From Dehalococcoidia bacterium (GTDB lineage: Bacteria > Chloroflexota > Dehalococcoidia > SM23-28-2), in contig JALHUG010000030.1 in the NCBI GenBank assembly GCA_022866185.1, forward strand, positions 1-9,269: a DNA stretch of 9,269 nucleotides, given 5' to 3'. The notes below the pieces were generated by a model. It was not told the DNA's origin, ran no database searches, and saw only the letters and a list, made by a program, of their open reading frames with translations. Of this stretch, positions 1 to 7,069 are shown in pieces. A program made the position numbers and the translations under genes. Numbering within the stretch: the first letter of the stretch is position 1; every line of letters starts with the position of its first letter.

Positions 1-1
1 G

Positions 2-568
2 CGCCGCATCGAGGCCGTCACCGGCCGCGCCGCCGAGGCCTACGTCCAGGAGCAACTGGCCGCCCTGGAGGGCGCCAGTCGCCGCCTGGGGGCTGTGGCC
101 AGCGACCTGGAGGCCAAGGTGGCCGCCCTCCTCTCGGACCTGGACAGCGAGCGCAAGCGGGCGCAGGCCCTGGAGCGAGCGCTGGCTGCCCCCGCCGCCG
201 AGGCGCTCGTCGGCGAGGCGCGGGCGGTGGACGGCATCCCGCTACTGGCCGCGCGGGTCGATGCCCCCAGCCAGGACGCCCTGCGCTACATTGGCGACGT
301 CCTGCGCCAGCGCCTGGGCTCCGCCGTCGTCGTTCTGGGGACGGTGCTCGATGGGCGGCCGGCCTTCATGGCCATGGTCACCCCCGATCTGGTGAAGCGC
401 GGCCTCCACGCCGGTCACATCCTCAAGCGGGTGGCCTCGGCCGCCGGCGGCGGTGGCGGTGGCCGCCCCGAGATGGCCCAGGGCGGCGGCACCGATGCCA
501 GCAAGCTGGACGAAGCCCTCGCCCTGGTGAAGCCGCTGGTTGAAGAGTTCCTCGCGAAGAAGAGCTAG
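2..568 (+). CDS. alaS: Alanyl-tRNA synthetase, C-terminal part (5' end outside window)
   Basis: This is the last 188 codons of a cytoplasmic alanyl-tRNA synthetase, which charges tRNA-Ala. The reading frame is open from base 2 and ends in TAG at 566-568. The visible protein starts in RRIEAVTG, the conserved motif at the end of the editing (SAD) domain. A charged helical stretch follows (about visible residues 12-70, probable coiled coil), then the DHHA1/C-Ala domain. That domain ends with the typical glycine-rich loop (six Gly, RPEMAQ, three Gly; about residues 149-162) and the helix of the extreme C-terminus. The catalytic and most editing residues lie outside the window. A GTG at 95 could be mistaken for a start, but strong homology continues upstream of it. 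The gene sits 5 bases before ruvX, a widespread neighbour of alaS. Nothing suggests truncation other than the window edge. Confidence 0.96.
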   Translation, partial: RRIEAVTGRAAEAYVQEQLAALEGASRRLGAVASDLEAKVAALLSDLDSERKRAQALERALAAPAAEALVGEARAVDGIPLLAARVDAPSQDALRYIGDVLRQRLGSAVVVLGTVLDGRPAFMAMVTPDLVKRGLHAGHILKRVASAAGGGGGGRPEMAQGGGTDASKLDEALALVKPLVEEFLAKKS

Positions 569-573
569 CTATC

Positions 574-1014
574 ATGCGTATCGTTGGTCTGGATGTGGGC
601 GAGCGGCGCATCGGCGTCGCCGTTGCCGACGAGCGGGCGCGGGTCGCCCTGCCCGTCGCGGTGATAGAGCGCGGGGAGCTGCCCGCCGCCCTCGATGCCA
701 TCGCTCGCCTGGTGCAGGAGCAGGGAGCGGAGGCCGTGGTGATCGGCCTGCCCATCTCTCTGAACGGCTCCCTCGGCCCTCAGGCCCAGGCGGTCGAGGC
801 CTTCGGCCAGGAGCTTTCGGCCCGGCTGGCGCTGCCGATCGAATACTGGGACGAGCGCCTGTCCACCGTCGAGGCGCAGCGCCGCCTGGCCAGCGCCGGC
901 CACAGGGGGCCGAAGGCCAAGGCCCGGCGGGACGCCCTGGCCGCCGCCATCATTTTGCAGGGCTACCTGGACCGTCAGGCCCAGGCCAATCCATCGCCGC
1001 CTTTCGAGTTGTAG
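574..1014 (+). CDS. ruvX: RuvX/YqgF-family putative Holliday junction resolvase
   Basis: The 146-residue protein has the RNase H-like fold expected of RuvX/YqgF, a small cytoplasmic nuclease family implicated in Holliday-junction resolution and, in Escherichia coli, in 16S rRNA 5'-end processing. The visible motifs are LDVGERRIGVAVAD at residues 6-19 with the first acidic residue Asp7, VVIGLP at 55-60 followed by a G-S-x-G-P loop, DERLST at 93-98, and DALAAAIILQGYLD at 120-133 carrying the late conserved Asp120. The length is normal for the family. ATG 574 places the first beta strand right at the N-terminus, as in homologues. A modest purine-rich stretch (GAAGAAGAG, 555-563) ahead of it could serve as a ribosome site. 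It lies 5 bases after alaS and 3 bases before mltG, so translation is probably coupled. No key residue appears to be missing. Confidence 0.95.
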   Translation: MRIVGLDVGERRIGVAVADERARVALPVAVIERGELPAALDAIARLVQEQGAEAVVIGLPISLNGSLGPQAQAVEAFGQELSARLALPIEYWDERLSTVEAQRRLASAGHRGPKAKARRDALAAAIILQGYLDRQAQANPSPPFEL

Positions 1015-1017
1015 AGA

Positions 1018-2076
1018 ATGCGTTTCGTCCCTCTCGCCGGAATCATGCTCGCCGTCGTCATGGTGGGCGTCGGCATCTGGCAGATCACGCAGACCCCCGG
1101 ATGGGTGCTGAACGAAGAGCGGCCGACGGTTCTGCCCACATCCACGGCGGGCGAGCCTGTCCTCATCACTATCCAGGAGGGCCAGAACGCTCAGGAAGTG
1201 GGTGACAAGCTGGAAGACGCAGGCGTCATCTCCAGCGGTCTTCTCTTCCGGGTGCTGGTGGCCCTGGAGGGCTATGACCAGAAGCTGGTGGCCGGCGACT
1301 ACGAGTTTGAGAAGGGGATGACCACCCTCGAAGTGGCGGAGCGCATCCATCGCGGTCAGACCGCTCCCCTGGTGGTGACCATCCGCGAGGGCCTGCGGGC
1401 GGAAGAGATCGCCGCACTCATGGAGAGCAAGAAGGTGATCCCCGCCGCGGACTTCCTTCAGGCCATCGACCAGTGGTATGAGTTCAGCTTCCTGTACACC
1501 AAACCCTATTGGGCCAATCTTGAGGGCTATCTCTTCCCCGACACCTACTTCTTCCGTCGCAATATGACAGAGGAGGCGGTCGTTCAGCAGATCATGGAGA
1601 ACTTCGACCAGCGCTTCGACGCCGACCTCCGCCAGGAGGCGGCCGACGCCGGCCTGTCGCTGCGCACGGTGCTCATCCTCGCCTCCATCGTCGAGCGCGA
1701 GGCCCAGGTCCCCGACGAGCGGCCGATCATCGCCGGCGTCTTCCTCACGCGCCTGCGCCGGGGTATGCAGCTGGAGGCCGACCCCACGGTGCAGTACGCC
1801 CTGGGCAACGACCCAGCCAGCGTCGCCAAGTACGGCTACTGGAAGCAGGAGCTCACCCAGGCCGACCTGGAGGTGGACTCGCTCTACAACACCTATCGCA
1901 ACGCTGGTCTGCCACCGGGGCCAATCTGCAACCCCGGCCTCGCTTCTATCCAGGCGGTGATCAGGCCAGCTCAGACCGACTACCTCTACTTTGTGGCCCG
2001 CGCCGACGGCAGCCACGTCTTCGCCGAGACGCTGGAAGAGCACCTGAGCAACATCCAGCAGTACGGCGGGAGGTAG
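1018..2076 (+). CDS. mltG: Endolytic murein transglycosylase MltG (YceG-like)
   Basis: The 352-residue protein belongs to the YceG/MltG family, formerly misannotated as aminodeoxychorismate lyase. MltG cleaves nascent peptidoglycan strands and is thought to terminate glycan-chain growth at the outer face of the cytoplasmic membrane. A hydrophobic segment at residues 5-21 is a single N-terminal membrane anchor. Residues about 46-125 form the LysM-like region. The catalytic domain spans about 165-350 and includes LEGYLFPDTYFF (168-179), LASIVEREAQ (221-230) with the probable catalytic Glu226, the ADPTVQYALG segment (254-263), YNTYRNAGLPPGPI (290-303) and the terminal YLYFVARADGSHVF region. All family landmarks are present at normal spacing. 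ATG 1018 lies 3 bases after the ruvX stop with no strong ribosome site, so coupling to ruvX is likely. The ruvX-mltG-aroE order is also seen in other bacteria. The assignment of the exact catalytic Glu rests on remembered homology. Confidence 0.95.
   Translation: MRFVPLAGIMLAVVMVGVGIWQITQTPGWVLNEERPTVLPTSTAGEPVLITIQEGQNAQEVGDKLEDAGVISSGLLFRVLVALEGYDQKLVAGDYEFEKGMTTLEVAERIHRGQTAPLVVTIREGLRAEEIAALMESKKVIPAADFLQAIDQWYEFSFLYTKPYWANLEGYLFPDTYFFRRNMTEEAVVQQIMENFDQRFDADLRQEAADAGLSLRTVLILASIVEREAQVPDERPIIAGVFLTRLRRGMQLEADPTVQYALGNDPASVAKYGYWKQELTQADLEVDSLYNTYRNAGLPPGPICNPGLASIQAVIRPAQTDYLYFVARADGSHVFAETLEEHLSNIQQYGGR
2068..2074 (+). promoter_or_regulatory. Ribosome binding site for aroE
   Basis: GGGAGGT is a close match to the anti-Shine-Dalgarno complement. 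It ends 10 bases before GTG 2085 and overlaps the last codons of mltG. It supports the GTG start of aroE, for which no nearby ATG exists. Confidence 0.7.
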
Positions 2077-2084
2077 CGGCGCCA

Positions 2085-2957
2085 GTGAAGATAATCGGCC
2101 TCATCGGCTACCCGCTGGCGCACTCCATATCGCCCGCCTTCCAGCAAGCGGCCCTGGATCACCTGCGCATCGACGCCCGCTACGAGCTTTGGGAGACGGA
2201 GCGCGAGGCCCTGGCCGAGCGCGTGGCAGGAATGCGCCACCCTGACTGCCTGGGGGCTAATGTCACCGTGCCCTACAAAGAGCTCGTCATCCCGATGCTG
2301 GACGAGATCGACCCCCTGGCCGCTCGCATCGGCGCCGCCAACACCATCGTCAACCGCGGCGGCCGGCTGTGCGGCCACAACACCGACATGACCGGCTTCG
2401 CCCGCGCCCTGCGCCAAGACGGCGGCTTTGACGCCAGCGGCGCGCGCGTCGTTCTCCTGGGGGCAGGCGGAGCAGGTCGCGCTGCCACGATGGCCCTCAT
2501 TCAGGGTAAGGCCGCGTCCATTACTATCGCCGACGTCATGCCCGAGAGAGCGCAACGTTTGGTGGAGGACCTTGGCCGCCAGGGCGAGATGCCCCTTCGC
2601 AGTGTGGCCGCGGCCAAGGATAACCTGGCGGCCGCCATCGCAGGCTGCCAGCTTCTGGTAAACTGTACGCCGATAGGGATGCGCCACAGCAAGGAGGAGC
2701 ACGACCTGCCGATGCCACCCGACCTCATTCATTCGGGGATGCTGGTGTTTGACATAATCTACAATCCCTTCGAGACCAGATTCCTGGCCGAAGCCAAGAG
2801 GCGAGGCGCTCGCATCCTGGGCGGCCTGCCCATGCTTGTCTATCAGGGCGCGGCCTCCTTCGAGCTGTGGACGGCCGTGCAGCCACCGCTCGACGTAATG
2901 TTCAACGCCGCGCGCAAGGCGCTCGCGCCGGCGGCGGCTAAGGGCAGCGAGGACTAG
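2085..2957 (+). CDS. aroE: Shikimate dehydrogenase
   Basis: The 290-residue protein reduces 3-dehydroshikimate to shikimate in the cytoplasm, the fourth step of the shikimate pathway. The N-terminal substrate domain carries HSISP at residues 13-17 (Ser14 and Ser16 contact shikimate in homologues), NVTVPYKE at 59-66 with catalytic Lys65, and GHNTD at 97-101 with catalytic Asp101. The Rossmann domain has LLGAGGAGRA at 124-133. NCTPIGM (193-199), DIIYNPFET (223-231) and the C-terminal GLPMLVYQGAASF (247-259) are all typical. The start is GTG 2085, backed by GGGAGGT upstream. The oddity is the end of the second Rossmann strand: the NRT-type NADP-binding triplet of classical AroE reads as Asp-Val-Met (150-152), which suggests NAD preference or mixed cofactor use. 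The gene follows mltG by 8 bases and precedes aroC by 3. Confidence 0.96.
   Translation: MKIIGLIGYPLAHSISPAFQQAALDHLRIDARYELWETEREALAERVAGMRHPDCLGANVTVPYKELVIPMLDEIDPLAARIGAANTIVNRGGRLCGHNTDMTGFARALRQDGGFDASGARVVLLGAGGAGRAATMALIQGKAASITIADVMPERAQRLVEDLGRQGEMPLRSVAAAKDNLAAAIAGCQLLVNCTPIGMRHSKEEHDLPMPPDLIHSGMLVFDIIYNPFETRFLAEAKRRGARILGGLPMLVYQGAASFELWTAVQPPLDVMFNAARKALAPAAAKGSED
2949..2953 (+). promoter_or_regulatory. Ribosome binding site for aroC
   Basis: GAGGA lies inside the last codons of aroE, 7 bases before ATG 2961 and 13 bases before a second in-frame ATG at 2967. The spacing favours the first ATG, although many chorismate synthases begin at the position matching the second. Confidence 0.5.
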
Positions 2958-2960
2958 GCG

Positions 2961-4133
2961 ATGGATATGTTCCGCTTTCTCACCGCCGGCGAATCCCACG
3001 GCAAGGCTCTGACCGTCATCATCGAAGGGCTACCTGCGGGCTTGCCCCTCACTGAGGACTACATCGCCCTCGACCTGCGCCGCCGCCAGGGGGGCTACGG
3101 TCGCGGCCAGCGCCAGCAGATCGAGGAGGACCGGGCGGAGATCCTCTCCGGCGTCCGCCACGGCCTGACCCTGGGCAGCCCCCTCGGCCTGGTGCTCCGC
3201 AATCGCGACTGGTCGAACTGGCAGGACATAATGCAGGTGGAGCCAGGGGCAGAGGCGTCCGAGAAGCTGACCCGCCTCCGACCGGGCCATGCTGACCTGG
3301 CCGGCGCCATGAAATACGGCCAGGACGACGTGCGCCCCATCCTGGAGCGCGCCAGCGCCCGCGAGACGGCGGCGCGGGTGGCCGTGGGCGCCGTGGCCCG
3401 CCGCTTCCTGGCGGAGTTCGGCATCGCTGTCCGTAGCCACACGTGCGCCATTGGCGAGGTGGCGGCCCAGGGGCAAGGCGAGCCCGACTGGGCCCTGGTA
3501 GAGCAATCGCCTGTGCGCTGCGCCGACCGGCAGGCCTCCGAGCGTATGGTTGGCGCCATCGACGTCGCCCGCGAGGCCGGCGACAGCCTGGGCGGCCTCT
3601 TTGAGGTGTGGGCCACAGGGGTGCCCATCGGCCTGGGCAGCCACGTCCACTGGGACCGCAGGCTGGACGGGCGCCTGGCCCAGGCTGTCATGAGCATCCA
3701 CGCCGTTAAGGGAGTGGAGATCGGCGGCGGCTTCGCCCTGGCCCGCCTGCCCGGCTCCCAGGCCCACGATGTCATCCTCCCCGCCGACCAGTGGGGCGAC
3801 CGCCCCTGGCGCCGGGCCACCAATCGGGCCGGCGGCCTGGAGGGCGGCATGACCAACGGCGAGCCAGTCATCGTGCGGGCGGCCCTCAAGCCCATCTCCA
3901 CTCTCGGGAAGCCCCTGCCCTCAGCCGACCTGGCTACCGGTGAGGCCATCGAGGCCCACTACGAGCGCAGCGACGTCTGCGTCGTGCCCGCCGCCGGCGT
4001 CATCGGCGAGGCGATGGCGGCCATCGTCCTGGCCGAGGCCATGCGGGAGAAGTTCGGCGGCGACCACATCGACGAGACTAAGCGGAACTATCAGGGCTAT
4101 CTCAGTACCATTGGCCCGAGGGGGAGGGAGTGA
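2961..4133 (+). CDS. aroC: Chorismate synthase
   Basis: The 390-residue protein converts 5-enolpyruvylshikimate-3-phosphate to chorismate using reduced FMN, the last step of the shikimate pathway. The sequence shows FRFLTAGESHG (residues 4-14, active-site His13), RRRQGGYGRG (40-49, the first family signature), RPGHADLAGAMKYG (107-120, second active-site His110), ERASARETAARVAVG (129-143), the VKGVEIGGGF segment (249-258), GGLEGGMTNGEP (291-302) and RSDVCVVPA (336-344) with Asp338. The length is typical of the longer bacterial form. ATG 2961 is preferred from its ribosome site; ATG 2967 is an alternative that would remove two residues. It is the third of five closely packed genes after ruvX, and its TGA stop overlaps the next start (TGATG). 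FMN is normally supplied reduced by a separate reductase in monofunctional enzymes, and none is seen here. Confidence 0.97.
   Translation: MDMFRFLTAGESHGKALTVIIEGLPAGLPLTEDYIALDLRRRQGGYGRGQRQQIEEDRAEILSGVRHGLTLGSPLGLVLRNRDWSNWQDIMQVEPGAEASEKLTRLRPGHADLAGAMKYGQDDVRPILERASARETAARVAVGAVARRFLAEFGIAVRSHTCAIGEVAAQGQGEPDWALVEQSPVRCADRQASERMVGAIDVAREAGDSLGGLFEVWATGVPIGLGSHVHWDRRLDGRLAQAVMSIHAVKGVEIGGGFALARLPGSQAHDVILPADQWGDRPWRRATNRAGGLEGGMTNGEPVIVRAALKPISTLGKPLPSADLATGEAIEAHYERSDVCVVPAAGVIGEAMAAIVLAEAMREKFGGDHIDETKRNYQGYLSTIGPRGRE
4123..4127 (+). promoter_or_regulatory. Ribosome binding site deciding the start of the amidohydrolase-like gene
   Basis: GGAGG within a purine-only run ends 5 bases before ATG 4133 but only 2 bases before the in-frame GTG at 4130. 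The spacing favours ATG 4133, which overlaps the aroC stop as TGATG and implies translational coupling. Confidence 0.65.
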
Positions 4134-4960
4134 TGGCTGTGGCCACCAACGGCGTCATCGACATCTGGGCCCAGCCGGGCTTCCCCCAACTGCTGCACAT
4201 GCCCGAGACGGAATCCCTGAGAAGGTGGACCAAGGTCACGCCACCGCCAGAGGGCATACCCATCGAGCTTACCCTGGCCGAGATGGACGCGACCGGCGTG
4301 GAGAAGGCCTTCCTGCGAGCCTGGATGCGGCCGGAGGGGGTCCTCGTCTCCAACGATGATATCGCCGCCATCGTCCGGAAGTACCCTGATCGCTTCCTGG
4401 GGATGGCCACCGTCGACCCCCGCAGGCCGATGGCCGCGGTGCGGGAACTGGAGCGCGCCGTCAAGGAGCTTGGGCTGCGGGCGCTGCACATGCTCCCCTG
4501 GATCTGGAATCTTCCCCCCAACGATAAGCTGTACTACCCGCTGTTCGTGAAATGCATCGAATTGGGCATCCCCTTCTGCACCCAGGTGGGCCACACTGGC
4601 CCCATGTGCCCCTCGGAGCCAGGACGGCCGATACCCTACATCGATGAGGTGGCCCTGGCCTTCCCCGAGCTGACCATCGTCGGCGGGCACATCGGCTACC
4701 CCTGGACGGACGAGATGATCGGCCTGGCAGTCAAGTACCCCAACGTTTACATCGACACGTCAGCCCACCTCCCCAAGTACTACCCGCCGCAACTGGTGCA
4801 GTTCATGAATAGTCGCGGGCAGGACAAGGTCATGTTTGCCACCAACTATCCCATGCTGTTCTTCACGCCCTGCCTGTCGCAGATCGAAGGGCTGGGCCTC
4901 AAGCCGGAGGCCCAGGAGAAGTTCCTCCGTCTCAATGCCATCCGCGTCTTCCAGCTATAG
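4133..4960 (+). CDS. Amidohydrolase-family 2 (ACMSD-like) protein with altered metal site
   Basis: The 275-residue protein looks like a TIM-barrel member of the amidohydrolase-2 / ACMSD-like family of metal-dependent hydrolases and decarboxylases. Family features are VIDIW at the N-terminus (residues 8-12), RFLGMATVDPRRP (87-99), FCTQVGHTGP (148-157, His154), IVGGHIGYPW (182-191, His186), YPNVYIDTSA (202-211), the ATNYPM segment (236-241) and a terminal NAIRVF (268-273). Two usual ligand sites are changed. The N-terminal IDxHxH motif reads ID-Ile-Trp-Ala-Gln, so neither His is present, and the late Asp of the common [GS]-[ST]-D-Y-P motif is Asn238. The enzyme may bind metal differently or have lost classical activity. 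The reaction and substrate are unknown. It sits in the aro operon, overlapping aroC and 3 bases before aroKB, so expression with chorismate synthesis is likely. ATG 4133 is chosen over GTG 4130 from ribosome-site spacing. Confidence 0.85.
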   Translation: MAVATNGVIDIWAQPGFPQLLHMPETESLRRWTKVTPPPEGIPIELTLAEMDATGVEKAFLRAWMRPEGVLVSNDDIAAIVRKYPDRFLGMATVDPRRPMAAVRELERAVKELGLRALHMLPWIWNLPPNDKLYYPLFVKCIELGIPFCTQVGHTGPMCPSEPGRPIPYIDEVALAFPELTIVGGHIGYPWTDEMIGLAVKYPNVYIDTSAHLPKYYPPQLVQFMNSRGQDKVMFATNYPMLFFTPCLSQIEGLGLKPEAQEKFLRLNAIRVFQL

Positions 4961-4963
4961 GTC

Positions 4964-6664
4964 ATGAAGCAAGCCCAGCGCATCATCCTCACCGGCTTCT
5001 CCGGCACCGGCAAGACGGAGGTGGCCCGCCTGGTGGCCGAGCGCCTGGGCTGGCAGGCCGTGGACAGCGACGACGCCATCGTCGAGGCGGCCGGCAAGCC
5101 CATCCCGGCCATCTTCCGCGACCACGGCGAAAAGCACTTCCGAACGCTGGAGCACACCATCCTACGCCAGCTCTGTTCCCGTCCCAAGACGGTCATCGCT
5201 GCTGGCGGAGGGGCTATTCTAGCCGCCGAGAACCGCCGCCTCATGGCCCAGGGTGGTTTCATCGTCTGCCTGGAAGCCAGGCCGGAGACCATCCTCGAGC
5301 GCCTGCGCCCGCAGTTCGAGAGCGATCCGGTTGCCCGCCCCCTTCTGGCCACGCCGGACTCCCTGCGCCGCATTCGTGAGCTGAAGAGCTTTCGCCAGCC
5401 CTTCTACGCCCTGGCGGACCACACCGTCCACACCGACGGCCTGAGCATGGAGCAAGTGGCCGCCGAGGTCGTCCACGCCTGGCGGGAGCTCTCGGCAGCC
5501 GCTCTGGAGGCCCAAGGGAGGGTGGCCGCACTGACGGCTGCCCCCTCGGCCCGCGAGGCGGACGCGCCGTCCGGAGCCGCCTGTGTGGTGCGCACCAGCA
5601 GCGCCACCTACCCCGTGTTCGTCTCCTGGGGCGCCCTGCCCGACCTAGGCCAGCGCATGGCGGATGCTGGCCTGGCTGGCCGTGCCTATCTCATCAGCGA
5701 CAGCATGGTGCATGCCCACTGGGGCACCGCCGCCGAGGAGGCCCTGCGAGCGGCAGGATTGCGGGTAGCCTCGCACGTGGTTCCCGCCGGCGAGACCAGC
5801 AAGAGCCTGGAGACGGCCGCCGCCATCTACGACTGGCTGGTCTCTCAGCGAGCGGAGCGCGGCGAGGCCATCGTTGCCCTGGGCGGCGGCATGGTCTGCG
5901 ACTTGGCCGGCTTCGTGGCCGCCACCTTCCTGCGTGGCCTGCCGCTGGTTCACGTGCCCACCAGCCTTCTGGCCATGGTGGACGCCGCCATCGGCGGCAA
6001 GGTAGCAGTCAACCACAAAGAGGCCAAGAACCTCATCGGCGCCTTCTATCAGCCCCGCCTGGTGCTCGCCGATGTGTCCACCCTCCAGACCCTGCCATCG
6101 CGGGAGCTCACCACCGGCTGGGCCGAGGTCATCAAGCATGCCCTGATCATGGACGAGGACCTCCTGCGCCTGCTGGAGGAGAACGCCGATGCCGTCATGA
6201 GCCTGGATCCCGCGTTGACCACCGAGGTTATCAGCCGCAGCATCGCCCTCAAGGCGGCGGTGGTGAGCGAGGACGAGCGGGAGGAGACGGGCCGACGCAC
6301 CATCCTCAACTATGGCCACACCATCGGCCACGGCCTGGAGACAGCCGCCGAATACGCAGGCATGCTCCACGGCGAGGCGGTGGCGGTGGGCATGGCCGGT
6401 GCCGCTCGCATCGCCTGCCGCCTTGGCCTGCTTCCGTCCGAGGTGGCCGAGCGGCAGGACGCGCTCATCGCCAGGTTCGGGCTGCCCCTGCGAGCGAGCG
6501 GGGTGGACGCTACGAAGGTTCTGGCGGCCATGGCCCTGGACAAGAAGATCAAGGGCGGCGACATCCACTGGGTGCTGCTGGAGGGCATCGGTCGGACGGC
6601 TATCCGCCAAGACGTGCCGCCCGCGCTGGCGGAAGACGTGGTGGGCGAACTGCTATCCGCCTAG
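4964..6664 (+). CDS. aroKB: Bifunctional shikimate kinase / 3-dehydroquinate synthase (fusion)
   Basis: The 566-residue cytoplasmic protein fuses two shikimate-pathway enzymes. Residues 1 to about 172 are shikimate kinase: Walker A GFSGTGKT (11-18, Lys17), shikimate-binding Asp34 in VDSD and Arg60, GGG (81-83), and the lid region with Arg125 in VARPLL. After a low-complexity, Ala-rich linker (about 173-207), residues 208-566 form 3-dehydroquinate synthase. The synthase has GGG at 307-309, DLAGFVAATF (313-322), PTSLLAMVDAAIGGK (332-346), NLIGAFYQP (356-364) and the three expected zinc ligands Glu388 (AEVIKH), His452 (GHTIGH) and His469 (LHGEAV). Both active sites look complete, so both reactions are probably performed: synthesis of 3-dehydroquinate from DAHP and ATP phosphorylation of shikimate. 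Kinase-first AroKB fusions are known, for example in Thermotoga. It lies 3 bases after the amidohydrolase-like gene with only a weak ribosome site. Confidence 0.96.
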   Translation: MKQAQRIILTGFSGTGKTEVARLVAERLGWQAVDSDDAIVEAAGKPIPAIFRDHGEKHFRTLEHTILRQLCSRPKTVIAAGGGAILAAENRRLMAQGGFIVCLEARPETILERLRPQFESDPVARPLLATPDSLRRIRELKSFRQPFYALADHTVHTDGLSMEQVAAEVVHAWRELSAAALEAQGRVAALTAAPSAREADAPSGAACVVRTSSATYPVFVSWGALPDLGQRMADAGLAGRAYLISDSMVHAHWGTAAEEALRAAGLRVASHVVPAGETSKSLETAAAIYDWLVSQRAERGEAIVALGGGMVCDLAGFVAATFLRGLPLVHVPTSLLAMVDAAIGGKVAVNHKEAKNLIGAFYQPRLVLADVSTLQTLPSRELTTGWAEVIKHALIMDEDLLRLLEENADAVMSLDPALTTEVISRSIALKAAVVSEDEREETGRRTILNYGHTIGHGLETAAEYAGMLHGEAVAVGMAGAARIACRLGLLPSEVAERQDALIARFGLPLRASGVDATKVLAAMALDKKIKGGDIHWVLLEGIGRTAIRQDVPPALAEDVVGELLSA

Positions 6665-6668
6665 ACCC

Positions 6669-6974
6669 ATGAGCGAGAGGCCTGAATCGCCGACGGCCAC
6701 CGTTGCCCTGCACGCCATCGTTCGCGGCCGTGTGCAGGGGGTCAACTTCCGTAACTTCGTCTACAGGCGAGCGATATCCCTGGGTCTGACAGGCTACGTG
6801 CGCAACCTCCCCGACATGCGCTCGGTGGAGGTGGTGGCAGAGGGCCAGGAGGAAAGCCTAGAGCCGCTCCTAGCTCATCTCAGAGAGGGGCCGCGCGGGG
6901 CGCAGGTGGACAGCGTCGAGGTGCAGTGGAGGCAGGCCAGCGGCCAGTACAGCCAGTTCAGGGTGGCGCTCTAG
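6669..6974 (+). CDS. acyP: Acylphosphatase
   Basis: The 101-residue protein matches acylphosphatase, a small cytosolic ferredoxin-like-fold enzyme that hydrolyses carboxyl-phosphate bonds. The signature VRGRVQGVNFRNFV (residues 18-31) carries the phosphate-binding loop and the catalytic Arg28. GYVRNLPD (42-49) supplies catalytic Asn46, followed by VEVVAEG (53-59) and the usual ending SQFRV. A Ser/Pro/Thr-containing extension of about ten residues precedes the fold, making it slightly longer than most family members. ATG 6669 is the only reasonable start between the aroKB stop, 4 bases upstream, and the first beta strand; no good ribosome site is visible, so coupling to aroKB is likely. It is the last gene of the forward block. 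No shikimate intermediate is an acyl phosphate, so a direct pathway role is not obvious and simple co-transcription is the safer reading. Confidence 0.93.
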   Translation: MSERPESPTATVALHAIVRGRVQGVNFRNFVYRRAISLGLTGYVRNLPDMRSVEVVAEGQEESLEPLLAHLREGPRGAQVDSVEVQWRQASGQYSQFRVAL

Positions 6975-6982
6975 CGCCGCTC
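6961..6982 (+). terminator. Possible terminator hairpin at the end of the aro block
   Basis: The segment GGGTGGCGC / GCGCCGCTC can form a 9-base-pair stem (two G-U pairs) around the tetraloop TCTA. The loop and the right arm contain the acylphosphatase TAG at 6972-6974. The sequence after it (TTCGCTCT) is only mildly T-rich, so classical Rho-independent termination is uncertain. Confidence 0.35.
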
Positions 6983-7069
6983 TTCGCTCTGGGGCCTCAC
7001 AGAGAGCCTGCATGCTCAGGGCGAATACCGCCCCCGTTATCGACGACGCTGACACCGCGGCCCGAATAT

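Noticed and set aside
446..487. Glycine-rich tract in the alaS end as a possible repeat or disordered insertion
   Set aside because: The poly-Gly, RPEMAQ, Gly-Gly-Gly loop is a standard feature of the alanyl-tRNA synthetase C-terminal domain.
95..568. A separate 157-codon gene starting at GTG 95
   Set aside because: The frame continues upstream to base 2 with the conserved RRIEAVTG motif, so this is an internal codon of alaS.
565..2043. A 492-codon reverse-strand open frame opposite ruvX and mltG
   Set aside because: The forward genes are unmistakable family members. The reverse frame has low-complexity composition and no recognisable motif, and long antisense frames are expected in GC-rich coding DNA. 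The same applies to reverse frames at 1986-2999, 3030-3767, 3095-3949 and 5645-6610.
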